DNA from: CAVXZE01 sp964615365
GTDB lineage: Bacteria; Myxococcota_A; UBA9160; UBA6930
Assembly: GCA_964615365.1 (NCBI GenBank)
Contig: CAZTOU010000004.1
Coordinates: 1-64,000, forward strand
Length of the DNA stretch: 64,000 nucleotides
Direction of reading: 5' to 3'
Part shown: positions 34,046 to 42,949 of the stretch, one piece after another
Position numbering within the stretch: position 1 is the stretch's first letter
Layout: every line of letters starts with the position of its first letter
Notes under the pieces: model-generated
What the model was told of the DNA's origin: nothing
The model's database searches: none
The model's input: only the letters and a program-made list of their open reading frames with translations
Position numbers and translations under genes: made by a program

Positions 34046-34240
34046 TCAAGCGGCGGGACGCGGCCGGAGCCAGACCAGCGTGGCTCCCCAGCCGCCGCGC
34101 CCCGGTGGAGCGTCCGCGAAGCGCTCGACTCGAGGATCGCGCGCGAGCAGCTTCTGGACCCGAGCGCGCTGGACACCCTTGCCGCGGCCGTGGATCAGCC
34201 GCACCTCGCGATGGATCGATTCGACGCCCCGGAATTCGAG
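34046..34240 (-). pseudogene. Smr-domain remnant
   Basis: About 64 codons encode the C-terminal half of an Smr (MutS2-related) nicking-nuclease domain: VRLIHGRGKGVQRARVQKLL, then RDPRVERFADAPPGRGGWGATLVWLRP. The I-H-G-R-G-K-G loop and G-G-x-G-A-T end are diagnostic. The N-terminal strand is present only as LEFRGVE and joins the HGRGKG strand after about 8 residues instead of the usual 25, so the first helix is missing. Upstream the frame runs antisense into the phospholipase gene. I call a relic; a very short protein starting at GTG 34204 cannot be excluded. Confidence 0.55.
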
Positions 34241-34273
34241 CGGCTGTGCTAGAAGAGGGCCGAAGGAGCCGCG

Positions 34274-35656
34274 ATGATCCGCGACACAGCCCACATCCCC
34301 CCTGTGAACACCGGTAGCTATCCGCTTCGCGAGGGCTGCCGGGTCAGACCGCTGGTGGACGGAGAGCCCGCCTTCCGCCGCATCTGCGAGGCTGTCGAGG
34401 GGGCGCGAGGCCGGGTGTGGGTCACCGTCGCATTCATCGAGCCGGACGTGCAGATGCCGGACGGCCGCGGGAGCTTCTTCGACGTGCTGGACCGGGCTGC
34501 AGCGCGGCGGATCGAGGTGCGGGTGATCTTCTGGCGCCCCGTCGCACTCGACGAGACGGAGACCGGCTCGTACTTCGAGGGCAGCGAGGAGGAGCGGCGC
34601 TGGCTTGCGGAACGGGGCTCGCGCTTCCTGGCGCGCTGGGACTGCCTGCCGGAGAACGGCTGTCAGCATCAGAAGAGCTGGCTGATCGACGCCGGTCTCC
34701 CGGGAGAGGTCGGCTTCGTGGGGGGCATCAATTTGGAGCACGCCTCGGTCGCATCGCCGGGGCACATCCCACGTGAGGAGGGCGACATCCACGACGTCTA
34801 CGTCGAGCTCGGGGGCCCGGTGGTCACGGACCTTCACCACAACTTCGTGCAGCGCTGGAACGAGGCCAGTGAGCGAGAGCGAGCCGACGGGATCTGGCCG
34901 CCCGACGCGCCCGGCAGCGATCTGGTCTTTCCCGAGGTGGCATCGCCCCCTGCGGGCAATGCCGTGGCGCAGCTCACGCGAACCGTCCAGGCTGGCCGCT
35001 ACAGCGATGGTACCGCGTCCCCGGGCGGTGAGCCCTTCGCGATCGCCGAGGGCGAATCCAGCGTCTTCGACCAGTATCTCGCTGCCATCGACCGCGCGGA
35101 GCGCAGCATCTACCTCGAGGACCAGGTGATCGGCTCGCCCAAGATCGTCGGTCACCTGAAGGCAGCGCTCGAACGCGGAGTGGCGGTCATCTTTCTGGTG
35201 CCGGGAAGCGTCCATCCCGAGTACCGGAGAGCGCGCAGGATTCCCGCCACCAAGCCCTACTTCGATCTCGTCGCATCGCTCGGCGACTTCGATCACTTCC
35301 TGCTGGCGGGGATCGCCGCCAATTCCGCCTCTGGGAGCTACTACGACGTCTACGTGCACGCCAAGATCATGTTGATCGACGATGCCTGGGCGACGATCGG
35401 ATCGACCAACACGGCCGACCGCTCCTTCATCGGCGACACGGAAATCAACGCGTCTTTCTGGCAACGCGAGACGGTCCGAGCGCTGCGCTGCGAGCTCTTC
35501 CATGAGCATCTCGGATCCGATACCGCTGGGCTCGATGACGTCGCCGCCCAGCGTCTCTTCCGGGAGCGAGCGCGCGAGAACCAGAGCCTCCGAAAGCGCG
35601 GCGAGCCGCTCGAGGGCCTGACGTTCGCCATCGATCCAGGGGAATACGGACGGTGA
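34274..35656 (+). CDS. Phospholipase D/cardiolipin synthase-like protein
   Basis: A 460-residue protein with two phospholipase-D repeats. The first HxK is QHQKSWLID (His132, Lys134) after FVTVAFIEPD-like strands; the second is YVHAKIMLIDDAWATIGSTN (His near 362) with the expected HxKx4D and the GSTN that follows. Such enzymes transfer phosphatidyl groups (cardiolipin synthesis) or hydrolyse phosphodiesters. No transmembrane N-terminus as in ClsA is present, so it resembles ClsB/ClsC or a soluble PLD. ATG at 34274 follows AAGGAG. It stands alone; an Smr relic lies just upstream on the other strand. Confidence 0.87.
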   Translation: MIRDTAHIPPVNTGSYPLREGCRVRPLVDGEPAFRRICEAVEGARGRVWVTVAFIEPDVQMPDGRGSFFDVLDRAAARRIEVRVIFWRPVALDETETGSYFEGSEEERRWLAERGSRFLARWDCLPENGCQHQKSWLIDAGLPGEVGFVGGINLEHASVASPGHIPREEGDIHDVYVELGGPVVTDLHHNFVQRWNEASERERADGIWPPDAPGSDLVFPEVASPPAGNAVAQLTRTVQAGRYSDGTASPGGEPFAIAEGESSVFDQYLAAIDRAERSIYLEDQVIGSPKIVGHLKAALERGVAVIFLVPGSVHPEYRRARRIPATKPYFDLVASLGDFDHFLLAGIAANSASGSYYDVYVHAKIMLIDDAWATIGSTNTADRSFIGDTEINASFWQRETVRALRCELFHEHLGSDTAGLDDVAAQRLFRERARENQSLRKRGEPLEGLTFAIDPGEYGR

Positions 35657-35737
35657 GCTTCCCCGGAGTGATCCGGGCCAATCCTCAAGTGAGCGGGGAT
35701 CAAGGATCGCTCGAAGAGCCGCGTCGGCGTCCGAGCT

Positions 35738-37078
35738 ATGCTCTCGGCCATGCGTGTCCGTAGCCTGACCGGAAACCTAGCCCTGCTGTTGCTGTCGGCA
35801 GCCGCGGGCGCTGCCCTCCTCGAGGCCGCCATCCGGCTCTTCGACCTGTTCCCCGAGCCGAGGCGGGCCACCTCAGACGAACTCGCGCCCACCGAACGTC
35901 CGGCCGATGCGCCGGCCCTCTCCACCGTCGTGCATCCCTACCTCGGCTGGTCGCGCCGGCCCGCCGCGCCGATTCGCTGGCGCAACATGCGCACCTTCCC
36001 CGACGGCCTGCCTTCCGACTGGTACCGGAGAAACAACCGCGTGAACGCCTTCGGCTTTCGCTCGGAGACCTATGACTATCGGGAGGTCAGCGAGGACGAC
36101 TTCGTCGTCGGGATCTTCGGTGGATCCGTCGCGAATCAACTCGTGCTGCTGGGCGGTGACTCGATCGTCGCCACGCTCTCTGACCGGCGGCCGGACCTCG
36201 ACGGCAGGATTCGGATCCTCAACTTCGGGCTCGCCGGCTACAAGCAGCCGCAGCAAACGATTCTGTTGCTCGAGATGATCCTGCTCGGGGTGCCCTTCGA
36301 CGTCGTGGTCAACGTGGACGGCTTCAACGAGGTTGCGCTAGGGGAGGGCAACGCGGCTGCTGGCCACCACCCGATCTTCCCCTACAGCGGTCAGCACCTC
36401 GGCACGATCGAATTCTCGAGCGGTCAGCCGACGCCCGCGGCGATCGATCTCTCCGCCTCGATCCTGAAGGCCAGGCGCGAGGTGCGCCGTTGGCGCAAAT
36501 GGCTCGAGGCCGGACTGGGACGTTCGGAACTGGTCGCCGCGATCGTCGGACTGCGCCTCCAGGTGCTCGCGCGTCGCGTTGCCGAGGCCGAGGACGCGCT
36601 CCAGGATCCGTCGCAGGCCGGGCGGGTCGCCGCGGTGGCGCGAATCGACGCCCCCTGCCTCGGTGAGGGCTCCGCCTGCTGGCAACTCATCGCCGATCTC
36701 TGGGAGCGAAGCTCGCGAGCCATGGCAGCTTTGGCCCGGGAAGAAGGTGCGGTCTACCTGCACGTACTCCAGCCCAATCAGTATCCGGAGGGATCGAAGC
36801 GGCTCACTGCCGAAGAGCGGCGGGTCGCCTACGACCCCGGGCATCCCTGGAGCCGCGCCGCCGCGCTCGGCTACCCGCACCTCCAACGGCGTGCCCCGCG
36901 CCTTTCCCAGGCCGGGATCCGCTTTCACGACCTCACTGGCGTCTTCGGTAGCAGCTCGGAGACGCTCTACCAGGACACCTGTTGTCACTTCAACGCGCGG
37001 GGCGGCCGGATCCTGGGCACCGAGGTGGCGCGGCTGATCGACGAGAGCGTCCCTCCCCTTGCCACCGGTTCTCCGTGA
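35738..37078 (+). CDS. Exported or membrane-anchored SGNH-hydrolase-like protein
   Basis: A protein of about 446 residues with an N-terminal hydrophobic anchor (LALLLLSAAAGAALLEAAIRL, about 14-34). The rest has an SGNH-like pattern: VVGIFGGSVANQL (block I, Ser as nucleophile), ILNFGLAGYKQ (block II), VVNVDGFNEV (block III-like, N-E in place of N-D) and a C-terminal TCCHFNARGG with the His. This layout is seen in proteins that modify extracellular glycans or lipids in clusters with MBOAT acyltransferases, although none is adjacent here. The start is ATG 35738 or 35750. Natural substrate unknown. Confidence 0.72.
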   Translation: MLSAMRVRSLTGNLALLLLSAAAGAALLEAAIRLFDLFPEPRRATSDELAPTERPADAPALSTVVHPYLGWSRRPAAPIRWRNMRTFPDGLPSDWYRRNNRVNAFGFRSETYDYREVSEDDFVVGIFGGSVANQLVLLGGDSIVATLSDRRPDLDGRIRILNFGLAGYKQPQQTILLLEMILLGVPFDVVVNVDGFNEVALGEGNAAAGHHPIFPYSGQHLGTIEFSSGQPTPAAIDLSASILKARREVRRWRKWLEAGLGRSELVAAIVGLRLQVLARRVAEAEDALQDPSQAGRVAAVARIDAPCLGEGSACWQLIADLWERSSRAMAALAREEGAVYLHVLQPNQYPEGSKRLTAEERRVAYDPGHPWSRAAALGYPHLQRRAPRLSQAGIRFHDLTGVFGSSSETLYQDTCCHFNARGGRILGTEVARLIDESVPPLATGSP

Positions 37079-37126
37079 TCAGCGCCTTGCGGGTCAGGAG
37101 CGCTGCCGCGTCCTTCTCGTGATCGC

Positions 37127-38302
37127 CTAGTCTACGACCCCTGTCTCACGCAGCTCGGCGATCTCCGCTCGCGTGTAGCCCGCTTCGCCCAGGATCGCCT
37201 CGGTGAAGTCCCCCGCTTGCGGATCCACGTGCTCGAGCCGCCCTGGTGTCTCCGAGAGCTTGATCATGATCCCGGCCTGCCTGATCGGACCCCGCTCCGG
37301 ATGGTCCACCTCCACGATCATCTCCCGGTGGAGGAGGTTGGGGTCGTCGACCAGCTCGGAGATCGCGTACACCGGCGACGTGCAGGTGTCAGCGTGCATC
37401 AGCAGAGACACCCACTCGTCCCGCGTCCGGGTCAGAAAGACTTCGCGAAAGCGCGAGAAGGTCTCCTGCTTCTTCTCGCTCTCCGCGTACTGGTGCGGAA
37501 TCAGCTCCTCGAGATCCAGGAGGCGGCAGAGGTTCGCGTAGAACTGCGGCTCGATGGCCCCGACGCTGATGTACTTCCCATCCCGGGTCTCGTAGATGTT
37601 GTACCAGGGGTACTGACCGGTGAGCAGCGTCTCGCCGCGCCTCGGCTCCTCGCCGGTGGAGAGGTACTCGTCGATGGCCAGAGAGACCATGTTGACGATT
37701 CCATCGGTGGCCGCCACGTCGATGAACTGTCCCTTTCCGGTCCGCTGCCGGGCGACCACGGCAGCGAGGATCGCAATCGCCGCCTGCATGCCCCCGCCAG
37801 CGCTGTCGGCGGCCGTGGCACCCGGAATCACCGGTGGTCCACCCGCCGCGCCTGTCATGCCCACGGTTCCCCCGATGGACTGGTAGTTGATGTCGTGACC
37901 GGCGACGTCCCGGTAGGGCCCGTCCGCACCGTAGCCGGTGAAGGAACAATAGACGAGCCTGGGGTTGGCTTCGGCGATGGCCTCGTAGTGGATGCCGAGC
38001 CGCTCGGCGGCGGAGGGGCGGATCCCGACCATCAGGACGTCGGCCTTGCCGACGAGCTTGCGGAAGACCTCGATGCCCGGTTCGCTCTTCAGATCCAGTC
38101 CCAGCGGCCGGGTATTGCGCCGCATTCCGTATGCCCAGGCGGGCACCTTCCACTGACGCCGCCCGCGCTTCTCGATCACCGCGCGCGCCTCGACGATCCG
38201 GACCACGTCCGCGCCGAGGTCGGCGAGAATCCGCGTGCAGTGGGCGCCAGGGCCGACGTTGGTCAGGTCCACGACTCGAATGCCTTCCAGTGCGCTGGTC
38301 AT
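37127..38302 (-). CDS. CaiB/BaiF family CoA-transferase/racemase (Amacr-like)
   Basis: A 391-residue class III CoA-transferase fold. Motifs: IRVVDLTNVGPGAHCTRILADLGADVVRI is the family start (8-36 in parts), FTGYGADGPY (121-130) and GHDINYQSIGG with the key Asp137. GHDINY is characteristic of alpha-methylacyl-CoA racemase-like members, which epimerise 2-methyl branched acyl-CoAs, while formyl-CoA transferase-like members use the same Asp for thioester exchange. It is the last gene of the cluster, 6 nt after the luciferase-like gene. A racemase role in steroid or branched-chain degradation fits the neighbours. Confidence 0.9.
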   Translation of the reverse strand: MTSALEGIRVVDLTNVGPGAHCTRILADLGADVVRIVEARAVIEKRGRRQWKVPAWAYGMRRNTRPLGLDLKSEPGIEVFRKLVGKADVLMVGIRPSAAERLGIHYEAIAEANPRLVYCSFTGYGADGPYRDVAGHDINYQSIGGTVGMTGAAGGPPVIPGATAADSAGGGMQAAIAILAAVVARQRTGKGQFIDVAATDGIVNMVSLAIDEYLSTGEEPRRGETLLTGQYPWYNIYETRDGKYISVGAIEPQFYANLCRLLDLEELIPHQYAESEKKQETFSRFREVFLTRTRDEWVSLLMHADTCTSPVYAISELVDDPNLLHREMIVEVDHPERGPIRQAGIMIKLSETPGRLEHVDPQAGDFTEAILGEAGYTRAEIAELRETGVVD

Positions 38303-38308
38303 GAGCTC

Positions 38309-39373
38309 CTAGCCTTGCTGTAACGTCTCGATGGTGGAGCGGAGCCACTCCTCGTCCTCTTGCAGGGCGCTCGAGCCGTCGAGGAGAACGGTCGTGAAGA
38401 GCCCCTCGATCCGCTCGCGCAGCCTGGGCGCCAGCTCGTCACCGACCGCGACGATGGCGAACTCCTCCAGCATTTCGTCGCTGATCAGTCGGGGCATCTC
38501 GCGCCACTGGCCCTCGAGGGAGAGCCGGTGCAGCTCCTTGCCGAGGTCGCTCCATCCGTGTAACTCGAGCACCGAGTGATAGGTACGCGTCGACGCGTAG
38601 AAGGCGATGCGCTGCTTCACCGCTGCCTTGGCCGCTTCGAGCCCCTCTTCGTCCTTGCTCACCGCGAGGTGGGGAGATCCGACGATGTCGATCTCGGAGA
38701 GCTCGCGGCCCGCCTTCCGGGCGCCCGCTTCGATGTTGGGGAGCAGAACCTCTCTCCCGTGCCGGAAGCTCGAGATCGGGTGGACGCGGAGGCCATCGCA
38801 GAGCTCGCCGGCCAGGCGCGCCATGTAGGTACCCACGGCGGCGAGATAGATCGGGATCCGCGGATGCTCGATCGGCCCGGGATTGAAGAACGGCGGCATC
38901 ATCGTGAACTGGTAGTGCTCTCCGCTGTAGAAGACGGGTTGGCTCGGGTTCTGGAAGCTCTCGAACATCGCCTTCAGGCACAGCACGTAGTCGCGCATGC
39001 GGGGGCCGGGCGGCGCGGTCCAGGGAGCTGCGTAGCGGCGCTCGTTGTGGCCCTTCACCTGTGTGCCGAGACCGAGCTGGAAACGGCCCGCGGAGAGCTG
39101 CTGGAGGTCCCAGGCGAGCTGCGCCGTCACGAGCGGGCTGCGGGGAAAGGAGATCGCGACGTTGGTGCCGAGGACGATCCGCTGGGTGTGCTCGGCGAGG
39201 ATGGCAACAGGGAGGAAGGGATCGTGACCCGCCTCCGGCACCGTCGCCCCGTCGAAGCCCAGCTCCTCCACCTTCCGGGCCGCCGCCGCGATCCCGTCGA
39301 TGCTGATGCCGCCGCTCGCCGTGCCCGCGTACTGGTCGGTTTCGGGACTCAAGAGCGTGGTTTCGACTCGCAT
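38309..39373 (-). CDS. LLM-class flavin-dependent (probably F420) oxidoreductase
   Basis: A 354-residue luciferase-like monooxygenase fold protein. It shows GATVPEAGHDPFLPVAILAEHTQRIVLGTNVAISFPRSP across the N-terminal barrel (about 44-82), LSAGRFQLGLGTQVKGH near 93-109 and IPIYLAAVG further on; these patterns match TIGR03617-like F420-dependent enzymes rather than bacterial luciferase. ATG at 39373 is favoured by GGGGGA upstream; the open frame continues without homology. It lies between the MaoC-like hydratase and the CaiB-type gene, so it may act on an acyl-CoA or steroid derivative. Confidence 0.87.
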   Translation of the reverse strand: MRVETTLLSPETDQYAGTASGGISIDGIAAAARKVEELGFDGATVPEAGHDPFLPVAILAEHTQRIVLGTNVAISFPRSPLVTAQLAWDLQQLSAGRFQLGLGTQVKGHNERRYAAPWTAPPGPRMRDYVLCLKAMFESFQNPSQPVFYSGEHYQFTMMPPFFNPGPIEHPRIPIYLAAVGTYMARLAGELCDGLRVHPISSFRHGREVLLPNIEAGARKAGRELSEIDIVGSPHLAVSKDEEGLEAAKAAVKQRIAFYASTRTYHSVLELHGWSDLGKELHRLSLEGQWREMPRLISDEMLEEFAIVAVGDELAPRLRERIEGLFTTVLLDGSSALQEDEEWLRSTIETLQQG

Positions 39374-39425
39374 CGTTCCCCCTGATTCGCGTGTCGCCGC
39401 CGCCCGCGGGCGGCGCACCGGGCCC

Positions 39426-40511
39426 CTAGCCTGCGCTACTTCGGCTGGGGAGCGAGAGGGTTCCGCCGGACGGAGTCGCGGGCCCCTCTGCGGTCGAGAT
39501 CATGACGTCGAGATCGACCCGGTGATCCCCCTCCTCCACGTACTTCCGGGTCACCTTGCCGGTGATGATCATGTCGTCGCCCGCACAGACGTTCTGTCGC
39601 ATGTGGATCTGCACGCTGCGCACCGTGCTCTCGGGTCCGCCCCAGTCCGTCATGAAGCGCGCCACCATGCCGATGTTGAACGGGGTATTGACGAAGACGT
39701 CCTTGGTCTTCGAACGCTCCTGCGCGTAGTCCCGATTGGAGTGCTGGGGTGAGAAGTCGCGGGTGGCCGAGGCCAGGTAGACGCAGCGGGTCAACGTGAT
39801 CGGCATGACGAGCTCGGGGAGCTCCTCGCCCTCCTCGACGTCTTCCCAGAAGCGCTTCTGGTACTCGGGGAGCTGATAGCCGGTCTTCTCGCCCTGGATC
39901 ATCTCCTCGACGGCCGGACTCCATCCACCGCCACTGGTGGGGGCAGCCTGCTGGGTTCCGGCTTCGCGCCCGTAGCCGAACGCGCTCATCCGCTCCCGGG
40001 CCACCAGCTCTCCATCCTGGTTGCGGTAGATCCTGTCCATGGTCCAGAAGTGCCCTTCGCCCAGCCGCGTCTTCTTCGGTGGGGAGATGGAGACCAGTCG
40101 CTGGCTGACGCTCAGACGGTCGCCCAGTTGGAGGGGCGCGCCCATCTCCACGTCGATCTTGTTGATGATCCCCACCGGCAGGTCGAGTGCCTCCTTGATG
40201 TCGTAGTGGATGTGGGGAGCGGGCTCGCGGCCACCGGGAGGCCAGGGCCAGCGAAACGGCATGGCGAAGGCGGTCATGAAGGAGCCCGGAGGCGCCAGCA
40301 CGCCGCGAAACCCCCTCGATCTGGCGTAGTCGCCGTCCATATAGAGGGGGTTTCCGTCCTCCAGCGTCTCGCACCAGTGGCGGATCAGGTACTCGTTCAC
40401 CTCGAGGGAAGCCGGCTCCGGCTCCGACTCCACGGTCAGCTCCCGAAGCCTCCGTTTGCGCTCGTCGGAAAGATCCTCGGGGATGTAGTCCAGCGTTTCC
40501 TCTTCGGTCAT
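39426..40511 (-). CDS. MaoC-like acyl dehydratase, double hot-dog
   Basis: A 361-residue hydratase/dehydratase. Residues 30-180 form a FAS1-type N-terminal hot-dog domain (WCETLEDGNPLYMDGDYARSRGFRGVLAPPGSF is the substrate/hinge region), and residues about 220-350 form the second hot dog with TRDFSPQHSNRDYA, the hydratase-2 motif with the catalytic Asp and His. This layout is seen in actinobacterial and proteobacterial enoyl-CoA hydratases for bulky side chains. ATG at 40511. It lies 79 nt after the NDP-forming acyl-CoA synthetase gene. It presumably hydrates a trans-2-enoyl-CoA in the cytoplasm. Confidence 0.88.
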   Translation of the reverse strand: MTEEETLDYIPEDLSDERKRRLRELTVESEPEPASLEVNEYLIRHWCETLEDGNPLYMDGDYARSRGFRGVLAPPGSFMTAFAMPFRWPWPPGGREPAPHIHYDIKEALDLPVGIINKIDVEMGAPLQLGDRLSVSQRLVSISPPKKTRLGEGHFWTMDRIYRNQDGELVARERMSAFGYGREAGTQQAAPTSGGGWSPAVEEMIQGEKTGYQLPEYQKRFWEDVEEGEELPELVMPITLTRCVYLASATRDFSPQHSNRDYAQERSKTKDVFVNTPFNIGMVARFMTDWGGPESTVRSVQIHMRQNVCAGDDMIITGKVTRKYVEEGDHRVDLDVMISTAEGPATPSGGTLSLPSRSSAG

Positions 40512-40590
40512 GTCTCGCTCCCGGCTTCCTGGCGGCCCGGTTTCGGTGCACCGCGGAATCGAAAGCGCCCGCCGACGCGGGATCGCCCGA

Positions 40591-42756
40591 CTAGCCCTGC
40601 TGCGTCTCGGCTCGATCCCGCTTCCTCGTCACCAGCGCATCGACGGCCTTCGCCCCTTCCGAAAAGACCACCAGTGGATTGATGTCCAGCTCCTCGATCT
40701 CGTCTGCGTAGTCCGTCACCAGCTGCGACACTCGCAGGATCGCGTCGACGATCGCGTCGGTGTCCGCTGGTGGCTTTCCCCGCATCCCTTGCAGAACACG
40801 GTACCCCTTGATCTCCCGGATCATCTCCTCCGCATCCACGCGGGTAAGGGGAGCGATCCGGAAAGAGACGTCTCGGAGGGCCTCGACGAAGATGCCACCC
40901 AGGCCGAACATGACCACGTGACCGAAGACCGGATCCCGGGTGGTGCCGATGATCACCTCGACACCGTCCGTGAGCATCTCCTGGACCAGGACTCCCTGGA
41001 TTTCGGCATTCGGGGCGAAACGCTTCGCGTTGGCCACCACCCCGTCGTAGGCGGCGCGAACCTCCTCATCCGATTGGAGATCCAGGCTGATCCCACCGGC
41101 CTCCGTCTTGTGCAGGATCTCTCCCGACTGGATCTTCAGCGCCACCGGGTGGCCGAGCTCGCGCGCCTGTGCCACGGCCATGTCCGACGAGGTCGCGAGA
41201 CCTTCGCTGGTGACCGGGATCCCGTAGCAGCCGAGGATCCGCTTGCACTGGAATTCGGTGAGCCGCTGCGGGGAGTGGATCAGCGCGTCGACTCCCTCGC
41301 CGGGAAGGATTCTCGCGGGCGGAGACTTCGCCTCCCTCGATTGTCTCGCCTTTTCGTGGTACCAGCACAGCTTCGCCACGGCCTCCACCGCCTGGAGCCC
41401 GTCCGTCAGGATCGGGATTCCCGCTCCTTCGACCAACGCGATGCACCGGGTCACGAAATCGGAGCCGCCGCGACTGTGCGTCATGAGCACGACCGGCTTG
41501 GGAGTGGACTGGCAGATCTCGACCAGGTCTTCCGCCACCCTCATACCGACCTCTTCGCGGAAGAAGGCCTGTGCCAGCACGATGTCGATTCCGGGGTCGT
41601 CCACCAGGAGCCGGAGGCACTTGCCCCAGGTGCTGACGTCCCTTCCACCCTGGGCGGTGATGTCGATCGGGTTCCTGGCCGAGGCGAACTCGGGAAGGCA
41701 CTGCTCCAGCTCCTCGCGGGTCGTCCCGGTGATCTCGGGCACGGAGAGACCCAGGCGCTCGCACCGATCTGCCAGGAGCACTCCCTGCCCACCGGATCCG
41801 CCGAGAATCGCCACCCGGTTTCCCCGGTACTCCCGGCCGCTTCGGTGCAGAATCGCGAAGGAGGTCAGGTCGGGAAGCGCTTCGATGCGGACGATCCCCA
41901 TCTGTCGGAAGAAGGCGTCGTAGATCTGGTCGTCCCCGGCCAGCGAGCCGGTGTGAGAGGAGGCGGCCCTGGCTCCCGCTCCGGTGCGCCCCACCTTGAG
42001 GATCAGCATCGGCTTGCGCAGCCGAAGCGCCTTCTCCGCCACCCGGCGGAGCTTCTCCCCGTCCCTGGCGCCTTCCAGGTACCCGCCGACCACCTGAGTC
42101 TCCGGTGTGTCGAGCAGATAGCCCACGAAATCCGAGAACTCTGTCTCTGCCTCGTTTCCCACACTGGTGAAGGAGCTGCATCCCACACCGGCCTCGGTGG
42201 CCTGCGCGTACATCATCGCTCCGAAGGCGCCGCTCTGCGATACGAACGCCAACGTGCCGGGAGTGACCGGCTCCATGTCCGCGATGAAGGCGAAGGAAGC
42301 GATGGCGGAGTTGGCCGAGTTGAGGACGCCCAGGCTGTTGGGCCCCAGGATCCGGATGTCATTCGCCATCGCCAGCTCCCGGACCCGCTCCTGGAGCTCC
42401 CTGCCTTCCGCTCCGACTTCCGAGAAGCCCGCGCTGAAGATCACCACCACCTTCACGTCCTTCGCGGCGCACTGCTCCAGGGTATCCAGCACCGAGTCGG
42501 CGGGAAGACTGATGACGACCAGGTCGACGTCGTCGGGAACGTCGAGAAGGCTTGGGTAGCACTTGTACCCCTCGACCTCGTCGTAGGCGGGGTTGATCGG
42601 ATAGACCTTGCCCGCGTAGCCCCGCTTCCGAAGAGCGCAAACCGGCCTGCCGCCCGGCTTGTTCGACTTCGTCGAGGCGCCGACGATCGCGATGGATCTC
42701 GGGTGGTAGAAGAACTCGATTCCCGAGGTGTCGAGGTCGAAGGCTCCCGTTCCCAT
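40591..42756 (-). CDS. NDP-forming acyl-CoA synthetase (fused alpha-beta)
   Basis: A 721-residue acid-CoA ligase that couples acyl-CoA to ADP or GDP phosphorylation. Order: CoA-binding domain starting FFYHPRSIAIVGASTKSNKPGG (about 15-36), a succinyl-CoA-ligase-like part with ILGPNSLGVLNS and SHTGSLAGDDQIYDAFF, and a C-terminal ATP-grasp (about 500-710) ending with ELDINPLVVF. The alpha-beta order is that of ADP-forming acetyl-CoA synthetase and the Pat-less acyl-CoA ligases. ATG at 42756 is preferred as the homology start; the frame upstream is GC-rich noise. It is the first gene of the acyl-CoA cluster and may activate its substrate. Confidence 0.9.
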   Translation of the reverse strand: MGTGAFDLDTSGIEFFYHPRSIAIVGASTKSNKPGGRPVCALRKRGYAGKVYPINPAYDEVEGYKCYPSLLDVPDDVDLVVISLPADSVLDTLEQCAAKDVKVVVIFSAGFSEVGAEGRELQERVRELAMANDIRILGPNSLGVLNSANSAIASFAFIADMEPVTPGTLAFVSQSGAFGAMMYAQATEAGVGCSSFTSVGNEAETEFSDFVGYLLDTPETQVVGGYLEGARDGEKLRRVAEKALRLRKPMLILKVGRTGAGARAASSHTGSLAGDDQIYDAFFRQMGIVRIEALPDLTSFAILHRSGREYRGNRVAILGGSGGQGVLLADRCERLGLSVPEITGTTREELEQCLPEFASARNPIDITAQGGRDVSTWGKCLRLLVDDPGIDIVLAQAFFREEVGMRVAEDLVEICQSTPKPVVLMTHSRGGSDFVTRCIALVEGAGIPILTDGLQAVEAVAKLCWYHEKARQSREAKSPPARILPGEGVDALIHSPQRLTEFQCKRILGCYGIPVTSEGLATSSDMAVAQARELGHPVALKIQSGEILHKTEAGGISLDLQSDEEVRAAYDGVVANAKRFAPNAEIQGVLVQEMLTDGVEVIIGTTRDPVFGHVVMFGLGGIFVEALRDVSFRIAPLTRVDAEEMIREIKGYRVLQGMRGKPPADTDAIVDAILRVSQLVTDYADEIEELDINPLVVFSEGAKAVDALVTRKRDRAETQQG

Positions 42757-42949
42757 CCCTGTTCGTCTCTCTTCCTGGCGCGCTGCGGATCGGGTCGGCA
42801 TCTTCTCCGGCGGCAGCCGATCCACTCCCACCCCGGGGATCGCTGCGCTCGCTCGCGACGCCGACGAGATCGGCGTGCCAGGATAGCAGTTTCCCTCCGT
42901 ACCCATCGAACCGGGCTCCCCGACGGGACCGCGAGAGCCTCGCGACGCG

